Source of the DNA: Nannochloropsis salina CCMP1776
Taxonomy: Eukaryota; Sar; Eustigmatophyceae; Eustigmatales; Monodopsidaceae
Direction: 5' to 3'
Assembly (NCBI GenBank): GCA_004565275.1
Contig: SDOX01000006.1
Span: 1,316,075-1,380,074, forward strand
DNA: 64,000 nt
In this document: one piece after another, positions 1-9,718 of the stretch
Layout: every line of letters begins with the position of its first letter
Numbering within the stretch: the stretch's first letter is position 1
Program-made: the position numbers and the translations under genes
Notes under the pieces: generated by a model
Told to the model about the DNA's origin: nothing
Database searches by the model: none
Seen by the model: only the letters and a program-made list of their open reading frames with translations

Positions 1-117
1 GAGGGAGGGAGGGAGGGAAAAAAGTTGCACTGGATGACGTCGCCAAGTCCTCGGATACCAATACGACCACACCCTCCTTCCTATCCTCCCTCCCTCCCTT
101 CCTCCCTCCCTCCCCAG

Positions 118-244
118 GCTGGTGGCCTTCGAGTGCGCTTTCACGGTGGAGGGGCGGACGGACGAGGAGCTTCCCGAGGTGGTGATGGGCGTCGGGAAAT
201 TCTCGAAGATCGACGTGCAAAAGAGCGTGATCCTTGAATACTAG
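118..244 (+). CDS. 3'-terminal exon of an unrecognised gene
   Basis: The window opens inside an intron: a GGGA tract at 1-18, then a CCCT tract ending in CCCCAG at 112-117. The exon that follows reads 41 codons to a TAG at 242-244, starting LVAFECAFTVEGRTDEE and ending KIDVQKSVILEY. The rest of the gene lies to the left of the window. The tail is short and I do not recognise its family. Support comes from the strong acceptor, the clean open frame and the same intron architecture as the other plus-strand genes. Confidence 0.6.
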
Positions 245-1459
245 GGGCCTTGGACTCCCCTCCTCGCCCCCGCCCTCCCTCCCGCCCTCCCTCCCGCCCT
301 CCCGTGTCTTGTTCTCTGCTTGTTCGGTGCTCCGCCTGTGGGGTGGGAGAGCGAAGAAGAAGGGGGAGAAAGAGGGCTGTGATAGGATTGGAAGGAAGGG
401 AGAGAAGGCATGAGGGGCGCGCCAAGGAACCGGGGGAAAGAGGGAGGGGAGGAGAGGAGGGAGGGAAGTCACAGGGACCGAACTCGGCATATCCACGGAG
501 ATATCGTTGAAGCGGGAAAGGGACGAGAGAGGAGGGAGGATGGATTCTTTCGCGAACGAATGTATGGTCCAGTCGTTATCTGAGAATGGTGAATTCGACG
601 CTCGGACGAAGGGGGAGGGAAAGAGAGAACGAGGCGGGAAGTGCGTCGGGAAGGAGGGAAGCTTGGATGGGATGGACGGGAGGAGAGCATGGATAGGATT
701 AGAGGTGCCGCACTAATCAATAAAGTATATCAATAATAGCAGCCTGGAGAAGGGGAGGGGTGGGATGGAAGTGGGATGACAAAGGCGGTGAATGTCGCGG
801 TGAGATATCTGGGAGGAAAATCTGGCGAAGAGGCCGCGTGTCGCTTTTAGTGCCCGAGGGGAAATTATAAGGGAAGGGAGGACGGGCAGGGGGTCGAGAA
901 GGGTGTGGATAAGGGCAGAGAACAGCAAACGTACAGTCTGTATCAAAGATAAAATACATCGATTAGGAAATATGACAGATAGTTGAGACATCCATGTCAG
1001 ATAACTGAGTACATCCATGTCAGATAATTGAGTACGTCCTTTATATATCAAATCAAGAACTTTGGAGGTACCGTAAGATACCTTGGCGATCCTTTGTGCC
1101 TGTGCGTTTCCAGGTATTTTTTTCTGTCTGTTATGGTCATGTTCGGGGGAGGATTTGGGAACGCTCCCAGACAGAGTCTTCGCATCGTCGGAGTCAGGGT
1201 CAAGCGGAATCCCGAGACTGTGAACGCTGGAAAATTGCGACGCTGGCTCTGAGGGGGAGGATGGATCAATCTACTGAACAGATGAGCGTGCAGGGACTGC
1301 CGTAGCTGCAGGAGGCTTGACACGGAGAGGGCAGGGAGGAGAAGGAGGAAGGAGTGATAGCTCTGTCCTTTCTCTCTCTTTCTCCTGGTCCATACTTTCT
1401 TATTGCAAAATTTACCTACGTTTACATGCTATGAGGCCGGTGCTGGGTCACCCTCCGGC
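245..1459. other. Intergenic region between convergent genes
   Basis: This holds the 3' flanks of the plus-strand gene ending at 244 and of NSUN6, whose stop is at 1460 on the minus strand. It has purine-rich stretches at 300-700, a short tandem repeat at 988-1033, and no reading frame I would defend as a gene. Confidence 0.5.
988..1033. repeat. Two tandem 23-nt units
   Basis: Positions 988-1010 and 1011-1033 are adjacent copies of a 23-nt unit beginning ACATCCATGTCAGATAA; they differ at one position (C versus T). No function is visible. Confidence 0.85.
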
Positions 1460-3118
1460 TTATCCTTCCTCCTCCTCCCCTTGGGGACCCCCTGTCTTCC
1501 ACCCGCTGTCGCCGTCGTTCCGCTCGTCTTGCCAGGCTGTCCCCTTAGCTTCCCCTTCCTTTCCCTCAAAAACACTCGCCACTTTGACAAATTTTGCGAC
1601 AAAGAAACCACTTACGTCCAAGTCTCCCTCTTTCCCTTCCTCCCGTCGCCCCTCCCTCCCTCCCCCCTTCGGCAAGAAAAGCTGTACCTTGCCCCTCTCT
1701 TCGTCCGACAGAGCCTTTCCCCCCCCCGGAGCCCCCAGGCGTGGCTCGGCCGGCACCAGTTGCAAGACCGAGTACGTGTCGAGGGCGTACCGAACCATCT
1801 CCTCGTTTTCCTGAGGATTGAGGGTACAGGTGGAATAGGTCATGCTCCCCCCCACTCGCAACAAAAACACCGCCGCCCACCAAAACTTCCGTTGGAACGC
1901 CACGAACGCGTCCAAGTCTTGGCCCCGCACGGGGAGGGAGAACCGCGGTCGGAGGCCCAAGGCGGAGCAGGGGGGATCGAGGAGGACGTGGTCGAAGGTC
2001 TCGGGATAAAAACCGGGAACGAGGGGGAGGCCATCGGTGTTTTTCGGCGCCGTGGCCAACACAGCCACAGGGTGAGACGAAGGCAGGTGCCGCCGGTGCC
2101 GGAGGGAGGGGGGAAGGACGGGGTGGGTCGTGTCCAAGACGAGGGGGCACAAGGAAGGGAGCAGCCCCATTGTTTCCCCCAACGTCTGCAGCGCCTTGAT
2201 TTTTTTCCGGCTCCGGTCGCACGCCACCACCACGCCCTCCCCCCGCATGAGCGTGGCAAGGTGCGTGGCTTTCCCGCCCGGGCACGCGCACAAGTCGATG
2301 ACGGTGCTACCTGGCAAGGGCGCGAGGACGTGCCCGACGAGGAGGGAAGGAAGGTTTTGAGGAAAGAGACGGCCAGGGAGGAAACCGTTGAGGGGCGGGG
2401 CTTGAGGGCCCATGCGGTGGGTGACCCGGATCCCCAGGCCGTGGGTGGCGGTGACGAGCTCCGTACGGGGGACGAGGGCGACCCCTTGCCCGATGCAGAT
2501 GGCCTCGCCTTGGTAGTCGGCGTACAGGCAGCCTCGCTGGGAGTCTCGGTGAAGGTCCATAAGAAGGAGGACGCGGGAATCCCGGGCGATGCCAGCACTC
2601 GCGCTCCATACGCCCCGCACGAAGACGTCGGCGCCACGCAGCACAGCTTCCCCGCACAGGCGGTCGACGACCACGATGAAAGGATTCAATTTGTTGGGTA
2701 CGGGTGAGAATTGATTGAAGAGAGGCGGAGGTTTGAAGGACGACGCGTGCGGTATGATGATGGTGTCAGAAGAGAGTGGCGGAATCGGGTGCAAGTACGG
2801 CTTGGATGAGGAATAGGAGACTTGTTCTCCGTCTCGGGCTGTCTTTTCCTCAGTGCAGGTGCTTTGCTTGCGATGATTGTTCACATAAGTCGTTACCTCC
2901 TCCAACACAGATTGTGTATCCGCTTTCATAGTGTTCACACGAAGACAGGAATGGGATGGACTGGTAGAAAGTGCCCGGCGCATACGATTCCAATGCTCTT
3001 CACCGTAATGCTTCATCATACGAGAGTGGAGTTCTTCGTCGACTGGAGGCAGGTAATCAGGGAGGTTATAAATAGTGACGGACGGAGCATTCTTATGCGA
3101 CGCATACGGAGATGGCAT
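1460..3118 (-). CDS. NSUN6: NSUN6-type RNA m5C methyltransferase with PUA domain
   Basis: A single open frame of 552 codons from ATG at 3118 to TAA at 1460. The order matches NSUN6: an N-terminal helical part (SCLRVNTMKAD), a PUA domain with GEAVLRGADVFVRGVWSAS, then a Rossmann-fold methyltransferase. The AdoMet loop is DLCACPGGKATHL, motif IV is DPPCSALGLRP, and motif VI is TYSTCTLNPQENE with the presumed catalytic Cys codon at 1826-1828. The tail GFFVAKFVK matches NSUN6 ends. NSUN6 enzymes methylate C72 of some tRNAs and sites in mRNAs. Family differences are DPPCS instead of DAPCS and a low-complexity insert of about 60 residues before the PUA. The frame stays open to a TAA just above 3178 without another ATG. 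A TTTTCGCAG acceptor just above the ATG leaves room for an upstream exon. Confidence 0.88.
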   Translation of the reverse strand: MPSPYASHKNAPSVTIYNLPDYLPPVDEELHSRMMKHYGEEHWNRMRRALSTSPSHSCLRVNTMKADTQSVLEEVTTYVNNHRKQSTCTEEKTARDGEQVSYSSSKPYLHPIPPLSSDTIIIPHASSFKPPPLFNQFSPVPNKLNPFIVVVDRLCGEAVLRGADVFVRGVWSASAGIARDSRVLLLMDLHRDSQRGCLYADYQGEAICIGQGVALVPRTELVTATHGLGIRVTHRMGPQAPPLNGFLPGRLFPQNLPSLLVGHVLAPLPGSTVIDLCACPGGKATHLATLMRGEGVVVACDRSRKKIKALQTLGETMGLLPSLCPLVLDTTHPVLPPSLRHRRHLPSSHPVAVLATAPKNTDGLPLVPGFYPETFDHVLLDPPCSALGLRPRFSLPVRGQDLDAFVAFQRKFWWAAVFLLRVGGSMTYSTCTLNPQENEEMVRYALDTYSVLQLVPAEPRLGAPGGGKALSDEERGKVQLFLPKGGGREGRREEGKEGDLDVSGFFVAKFVKVASVFEGKEGEAKGTAWQDERNDGDSGWKTGGPQGEEEEG

Positions 3119-4162
3119 AGGCGCCTGCGAAAATGGGACGAAATTGTAAACGAATGGTGAGTTGAGGTCAGCAGCCACCGATTACGTATCTTTCTATCCC
3201 AATAACGCCTACGGGAAAGCCCAGACAAAACAAAAGAGACGATGCTGGGATATCGTCATGCCTTCGGGGGGAAACGTTCAACGTAAAATACTGAGCGACT
3301 GGTTGAAGTTTTATTTCGGTTTCAGCAAAAAAGCGAAATTTGGTATTGAAAATAAACATTATGCACTCACAATCTTTTTTGCATAGCTTGATCTTCCTCT
3401 TGTCTGATCCATGTGGCCAGAGACAATCGAGTGAAGGAAGAGAGTAGATAGCAAGTATACATCGGATGGGCATATTGCTCGGGCAATTAAAGTGGAGCTG
3501 GCACATTTAGTGAAATGTTCTCGTCGTGCTGGCTGATTATAACTAAAAAGAGGTAATTTGGCACCAACAAAGCAGGCACAGGAATTTTTCCAGTTGATAG
3601 CCGGACGGGAACGATTTTCGCTGGAGCTATTTAGAAACCTCTCGTAACTTACAAGTATGGCCAGTAAAGCAACAATGTACAAAACTTATTCATGTGGTGA
3701 TAGGTCCCACCATCCATTCATATTATAAGCCATGTTCTTCTTGGTTTAATTTTCGCGCTTTGCTCAGGTATTGCACTATTTATTTATTATGCCAGGTTCG
3801 GGTATCGGAGTCGACCGACCGTCACCTTCTGTGTGCGTGACCAAGACATCCTTTTCAAACAGGTCGACCACTTTTCCATTCCCTGTCGGGCTCTGTCTTT
3901 AATTTCTTGTGTTTATCTCGGTCGATTGTAGGCTTGGTTTCTTCCTGTATTGTACCTACAAATGTAAGTTACTCACTGACGTCTCCCTGATACCTAGTCA
4001 CTATCTCTCGTCTTCGTTGGCTTGCCTTACAGCATCTTGAAAGCAAAGATCAGATTGAGAGTAAGCTGTCGACGTGAAAGGATCAAACGAATTTGGAGTA
4101 AATTTTTGGGGAGAGACGCCATTGAAAGACTAGCTCTATGCAATTGTTGTTCTCTTGACACT
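3119..4162. other. Gene-free stretch
   Basis: Upstream flank of NSUN6 and 3' flank of the charged minus-strand gene. It is more AT-rich than the genes. Short open frames exist on both strands, but none has supporting splice sites, domain content or a continuation. Confidence 0.5.
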
Positions 4163-5770
4163 CTAAACATTCTACGGAAAAGGAAGATATTCATATTTTT
4201 TGTTTTGGCAGACGATAACATAAGCACCAAACTTCTCTGAATTTCTCCCTTACCTTGTCCGCGTGGTGCCGCGCCTCCATCCATTCTAGCTGAACTCGCA
4301 CGTTCTGTGTCCTCGTCTTCACAATTTCGTTCTCAATGGCGGCTTTTTCTTTGCAAGCCAGAATCATTTCCCCTTCTGCTTTCTCTTGGTCAGTCTGTCT
4401 CACTTCGTCCTCTGTTTCTTCTCCCTCCTGTGTATGGCATTCTTTCCATGGCGTTACGCATCGTTTCTCCACGCTTTCTCCGATGCGTGTGCACTTTTCA
4501 CCTTCCTTTCCCTCTGTTTTCTCGTCCACTTTTTCCTGCATTGCCGTGGCAGTCGCCGCTGAAGTCTCCTCCCAACTCAAACAAGGGTAGTATTCATGCT
4601 TGATCTCGACTGGCAAGGAGGAGGGGGAGGAGAATGAGAGGCGACGTTGTGGACAGGCAACGGACGAGCCATTCAACATCAATTTTCTTCAGGCGGAAGA
4701 GGAGTGAGCTTTCGAAACCGAAAGTTCCAGATCAGCACTTGTTCCTGCGCCCCAACCCCACAATGTGGCACGTACTTGGACTAAATAGCTCCTGCACTTG
4801 AGAACCCCAGAATTTCCAAATATATAGTGGGCTGCCGCCTGATATGCAGAAATGGATTTTTTTTAAAGAGAATTTGGTGAGGAGCAGTAAGTGTGTGTCG
4901 ATCACAAAGCGAGGCTTCTATGACCTCATTTTCATGACCTTGCATTTTATTGTACTTTCCCTCTCCCTTGTAGTTTTATCACTTACGCTTCACCGTTGGT
5001 GTCGGCTGCATGAGCACTCCTCCTCCGAACATGGCTCGCGCATCCTTTCCTTTGACAGCGAAGGATTCCCGGATGTTGATGTGCCGTACCCCTGCCCATG
5101 AAGTGCTTCCAAGACAAGAGGGACTTTTAAGCCTTTTTTCAAGGAGATGCACCCATTTCGCCATGGTACCGGCATACTCCCGTGGGGCGGCAATAGGAAA
5201 GTGGTTTTTTTTCTCACGTCGATGAAAATGCATGCCCTTCCCTTTTTTATTCAAGGTGAGCTGCTGCCTCTCATTTTGTCCATCACCAGCTGAATGGAGC
5301 GCCATAGAAACAAAGGAGGAAGATGAAGATGAAGAGAAGATGGAAGAGAAGGATGAAGACTCTGACATGTATCCATCTTCGTCTATTTTATAGTCCACCT
5401 CCTTTTCATTGTAATTCTCCTTCTCATCATGTGCACGCATGCTGATCCCAATTTTTTCTGTCACAAATGAATTTATCTCTTTTCCCGCAGTGTTCTTGTC
5501 TTGGTAGATTTCCTCTTTACGATTTATCTTGTCCCTTCTTGTAGCTTTGTCCACATTTCGTGCCTGCCTTCTCATAACGCGGGCCATAAATTCAATCTGC
5601 GGTGCCAATATTTGTATGACCTCATACACTGCCCCTATCTTCTCAGAAACTGTTCTTTTCTTCCCCTTGCTACTTCGTTTTCCCCTTCGATTATCTCTCA
5701 TTCCTTCTCCATCATCTCGATCATAAGGATGATTCCAGCGCGGGCTGCTAAATAATCCACGACCGCTCAT
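4163..5770 (-). CDS. Unrecognised charged, coiled-coil-prone protein (split gene)
   Basis: Two coding blocks on the minus strand look like one gene. Block 1 starts at ATG 5770 (MSGRGLFSSPRWNHPYD) and runs about 261 codons to a GTAAGT donor after 4987. It is basic at the start, with KRSSKGKKRTVSEKIGAVYE, then a Ser run, then MAKWVHLLEKRLK. Block 2 covers about 4680-4254 and is rich in Glu and Lys (VDEKTEGKEGEKC, EKAAIENEIVKTR), likely coiled coil, with a GTAAGG donor after 4254. A strong CCTTTTCCGTAG acceptor then gives AAT GTT TAG, ending the protein at 4163. The junction between blocks 1 and 2 does not close in phase, so a small exon or another donor is missing. No catalytic motif is visible and I assign no function. 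Confidence 0.5.
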
Positions 5771-6238
5771 ATCAATCAATAAAGGAGACAAGTTGAGTCT
5801 ACAAAAAGTTCTTGTTCTAATAGAGGAATATATGAAGCCTGATCAGAGAATGAAGAGTGTTTATCATGAGCAGAATATTTTATGAGAGGGGACACGAAAA
5901 ATGATGAGGAGAAACGGAACATAGAAACGAAGAAATGTCAGGCACAAAAGGGAGGTACGAGAAATAACTTCACGTAGAAAGATCAACTTTTCAGTCTTTT
6001 TAAAGCACGTGGCCACCCTCAACTCAGGACGAATCCAAGCGTGGGTAGAGGGTGCGATGAGGAGGGAAGGAAGGGGAGGTTGGGGGGGTGAGGAGGTTAC
6101 ACGCATACGTCACTTCAACGTCACGCAATCGCGAGCAATGTCTTTGCCAGGCTCATGCGCACATCATGTCTTCGCTCAGGTTTTACACGGCCATACATTT
6201 TATTAAATGCACTACAAGTTGACTTGATCGGTAGCACC
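5771..6238. promoter_or_regulatory. Divergent upstream region, charged protein / SET gene
   Basis: 468 nt between two divergent start codons (5770 minus, 6239 plus). It must hold the promoter elements of both genes or of a shared core. I see no specific motif that I would name. Confidence 0.4.
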
Positions 6239-8774
6239 ATGTCTTCTGTTCCCTGCCTCCTTTGCGTCCGCCGGGCTCATCAGTACGACCGGCAAAGCTG
6301 CAACAGCGGAATCGGAGCAACAAGTGGTAGCAGCGCGAAGAATAAGAGATGTGACGACCAAAAAAGCAATAGCACACATAATTGGGGCCTCTTTCTGACA
6401 GATGACGTGATAGAGGGGCAGATCGTATACCGAGGGAGCTACCAGCTTGTAAATGGTACGAAGGGAGAGAACGAGGCGAAATCATACACTCTACATTCTC
6501 ATGTCAATTTTTCTTCTGTTATCTATTTCCTCCATATTGTAATAAGCGTCTTCATTTAATTTCCCGTCTGTCATCGCGGTTGATGGACATTTCTACCCCT
6601 ATTCATATGACCGGCACACCACCCGCCTTCCCTCAATCGCTGGACCGTCCAAATGGTGTTTTTTTCATCCTTCCCGCGGCGCTCTAATGAATCACTCATG
6701 CAGACCTTCAACGTTCATAAAAAAAGTCGATAACATAGAAGTAGAAGGTACAGAAAAGACCAGAAAAAGCAGGAAAAGGAGGGGAAAGGACGACCTAGGT
6801 GAAGCGATGGACGAAGAGGTCAATGAAGAGGAGGGGTCAGACAAGGAGCAGGACTCCTTTACCTACGACGTGGTTGCAGCTCGATCATTGCGTAAAGGGG
6901 AGGAGGCCACATGCGATTATTTTCTAGCAGAATGGGAGGGCGAGAAGGTTGGAAACTGTCCGCAGCCGTGTCTCTGCAGTGCAGGAGAGGGCGTCTGCGG
7001 GGGTCTCCGGACGGGTTTTAAGGTAGGGAAGAAGGAGAGGGAGAGGGGCTAGAAAAAGCAATGCACAACGACGGATCAGTCGAGGAATGTCGGGGATTGT
7101 TTTCCACCAAAGAACTTTTGGCCCATGTCCATGAATTCTCTCAGCACCCTATCCTCTCCTTGCTGCTTTTCGCACCCCGAGTGCAGCACCTTCCCTTTTC
7201 AGAGCAGATTCTTCGTCTCCATGCCGTCGCAGACCACGTCTTTGAAGCTTTCGAAGAGGAGAAAAGCTCAGACTTATGTATGCTGGACGCTAGGTAAGGC
7301 GGGAGGGAGGAGGAGGATGGAAGGGAGGGCGATATTTTGGTACTACGTTGTACCATAACGAACGTGACAAGCAGTGACCAAGAACTAGATTTCTTTCTAG
7401 TGCCGGCAAACCTGTCCCTGCCGCCATGTCGTTCGAGAACTTCGTTTCTTTTCTTCTCCTCTCCTGATCCCTCCCCTTGCCCTGTGGCCCTCCCCATTCC
7501 TCTGACACACCTGTGAGATCTTTCTTCTGAAAAGCAGCTCACCTTTTCCTTCCCTTTGTTTTTGTTTGTATACAGAAATGGTCTTCCTCCTGGCATTTGC
7601 CTTTCCTTCAAGAGAGAGGAGGAGGAGGAGGAGGAGACGGGGAAGGAGGAGGAAGAGGAGAAAAAGAGAAAGGGAGGGAAGAAAAAGCTGCCCAAAGATT
7701 CCCTCTACATTAAGGGAGCTCAGGGGCCAAGAATCATCGCGACGCGCGCATTTTCTGCGGGCGAGACGCTATATCGTGCCTCCTCCTCCTTCTTTTCCTT
7801 CCCTCCCCCCCGAATCTCCCCTCCCTTCCTTCCTTCCTCCTCTCCTCCCTCGGCAGTTCTTGACCCTAGGCAGCCTTCGTCGTTGGCAGCCGTAGAACCA
7901 CAGATCGCACCAAGAAGATCCACAAGCCCATCTCCCCATTCCCACCCGCCGCCACCTGCCCTTCTGCTCGTGCTGGACGACTGCACCATTCCCTTGAGCC
8001 CCTACGAGCTGTACTCAACGTCCACGCCCGCCCCTCCTTCTTTCCCTCCCTCCCTGGTGGCTTCTCTTGGGGAGGGAAGGAGCAGGAGGGAAGTGTACGG
8101 GTAAGCAGGGGGAGGGGTCCGATCATTGGGAGGAAGAAATGCTGCCACCCTGGACTTGCTCAAGTTCAGCTAACTTTCATGACTGAGACTCTTTTTCTTT
8201 TTTCCCCTTTGGGTGTCCTTCCTTCTAGATGGGACTGCTTGATGCGTCACCACTGTCGGCCGTCCACGGCCTGGATATGGGAGGCCGAGGGCGGCGGCCA
8301 AGGGGAGGGAGAGGGGGGAAGGGAGGGAAAAGGGGGTTCAAAAAGCGGCAGTGCTCAGGTCCCCCACGACAATGCCACGCGCTGCCTCCGTCTTGAGCAG
8401 CGGGCCGGAAAAGGACGGAGGGAAAAAAGGCGCAGCGGGGAAGGTATTCGACGGGGCTATCGCGTGGTGGCTACCAAGGAGATAGGAGTGGGGGAGGAGT
8501 TGACGGTGGATTATCAGGTGAGAAGCGAAAGGGCCGAGCGGGGAAAAAATAAAATGGGGAAAAACTGCAATGCATTTCGACGGCATCATTACCTTGGCGT
8601 TCATCACGCGCACATCATCGTCCCATTTGCCAGGCACTGACACAACGTCATTTTCGAGGACAGCCCTGCCGCGGGATGGGAGCCACATGGAGCCTCCACC
8701 CTTCTGCAGGGGCCGTAGGCTTTCGCTGTGAATGCTCTGGGTGTGCTCGACCGGGAAAAGCTATTTATCGTTGA
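6239..8774 (+). CDS. Protein with two tandem SET-like domains and a post-SET Cys motif
   Basis: Exons 6239-6455, 6547-7022, 7145-7293, 7576-8100, 8229-8517 and 8634-8774 join in phase to about 598 residues. SET half 1 has NWGLFLTDDVIEGQIVYRG, then RGALMNHSCRPSTF (the NHSC motif), RSLRKGEEATCDYF and a Cys cluster CPQPCLCSAGEGVC. A helical linker and a Lys/Glu-rich stretch follow. SET half 2 has GPRIIATRAFSAGETLYR, CLMRHHCRPSTAW, VVATKEIGVGEELTVDYQ and a final GFRCECSGCARPGK post-SET-like motif. SET proteins transfer methyl groups from AdoMet to lysines. In half 2 the Asn of NHSC is Arg, so that half may not bind AdoMet normally. Exon 3 could start earlier, since an in-frame stretch from 7061 also looks coding. 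Substrate is unknown. Confidence 0.75.
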
Positions 8775-9718
8775 GAAGCAGGCGATGGACGGGAGGAAGA
8801 GCGATTGTAGGAGGTACCAATAGGATAGCAACTCTTCATGAAATGTGCACAAGCAATAATTAAAATTGAACATTCCTGTGATACGCGGTTGTTTTTTTAA
8901 TAATTAATAAATTATTTCATTTTCAATTATCTCATTATACCCCACCTGGAGCTCCTTCAATTATTCAGGCGGGAAGGTGCCAGTGCAAGATCGGAAAATA
9001 AGAGTAAGGAAAAAATGTTAACATCACTCACCGTACGCTTCACAGACACTTACTGTGCATCCTGACAGCGCCACCGACGTGCCGTCAACACAAAACAGTA
9101 TTTTAAACGACGAATGTGCTCCCCTTCCTGTATTACCTTGACGATTGGACGAATTTCAACGTGAAACACTAGCATCAAGTGTACAGCTTACCCTGTGACA
9201 TCACATATTAACATGGAAAGCCCCGAAGTACGTGAACTGGATGTAAGCAGCGAGCGGAGCTATGAAGCTCAGCGCGGTGATTTGCTGTGCAGGAAATAGA
9301 CCCCTCAAAATAGCATAGCGCGACCCCAAAATGGAAGAAAGGATCTCATTATCCCTAGCTATAATTATATTTATATTTATGCCGTAGGTCAAATGCTGTA
9401 TTATGCTTTTTTGGTAGCACAGATATCCACTCGGACCTGTCGGGGGACGGACATGTTGGGAGGGAAGGATCGACGATGCCCGGGAGGCTACCATGTTTTT
9501 CACACCACTTTAATACGAACACGACCACAAATATACTACAGCTTAAATGTATCAATCATGTGGAAACAGCGGAGAAAAGCGCCCGTAAGTTTTCTGCCCA
9601 ATTTGGACATCTTCGAAATGCCGTTGCCGTTTCCGCGTCTCATTCATCTCTCCTCTATTCTCGTTCCTGATTCAGGCTTCTTTATCGTGCCTCTACGTCC
9701 AGCTATATTGCTACCCTG
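8775..9718. other. AT-rich gene-free stretch
   Basis: AT-rich sequence between the SET gene stop and the first exon of the K+ channel gene; poly-A/T runs are clearest at 8880-8940. Presumed 3' flank and promoter. No supported ORF, RNA gene or repeat was seen. Confidence 0.5.
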
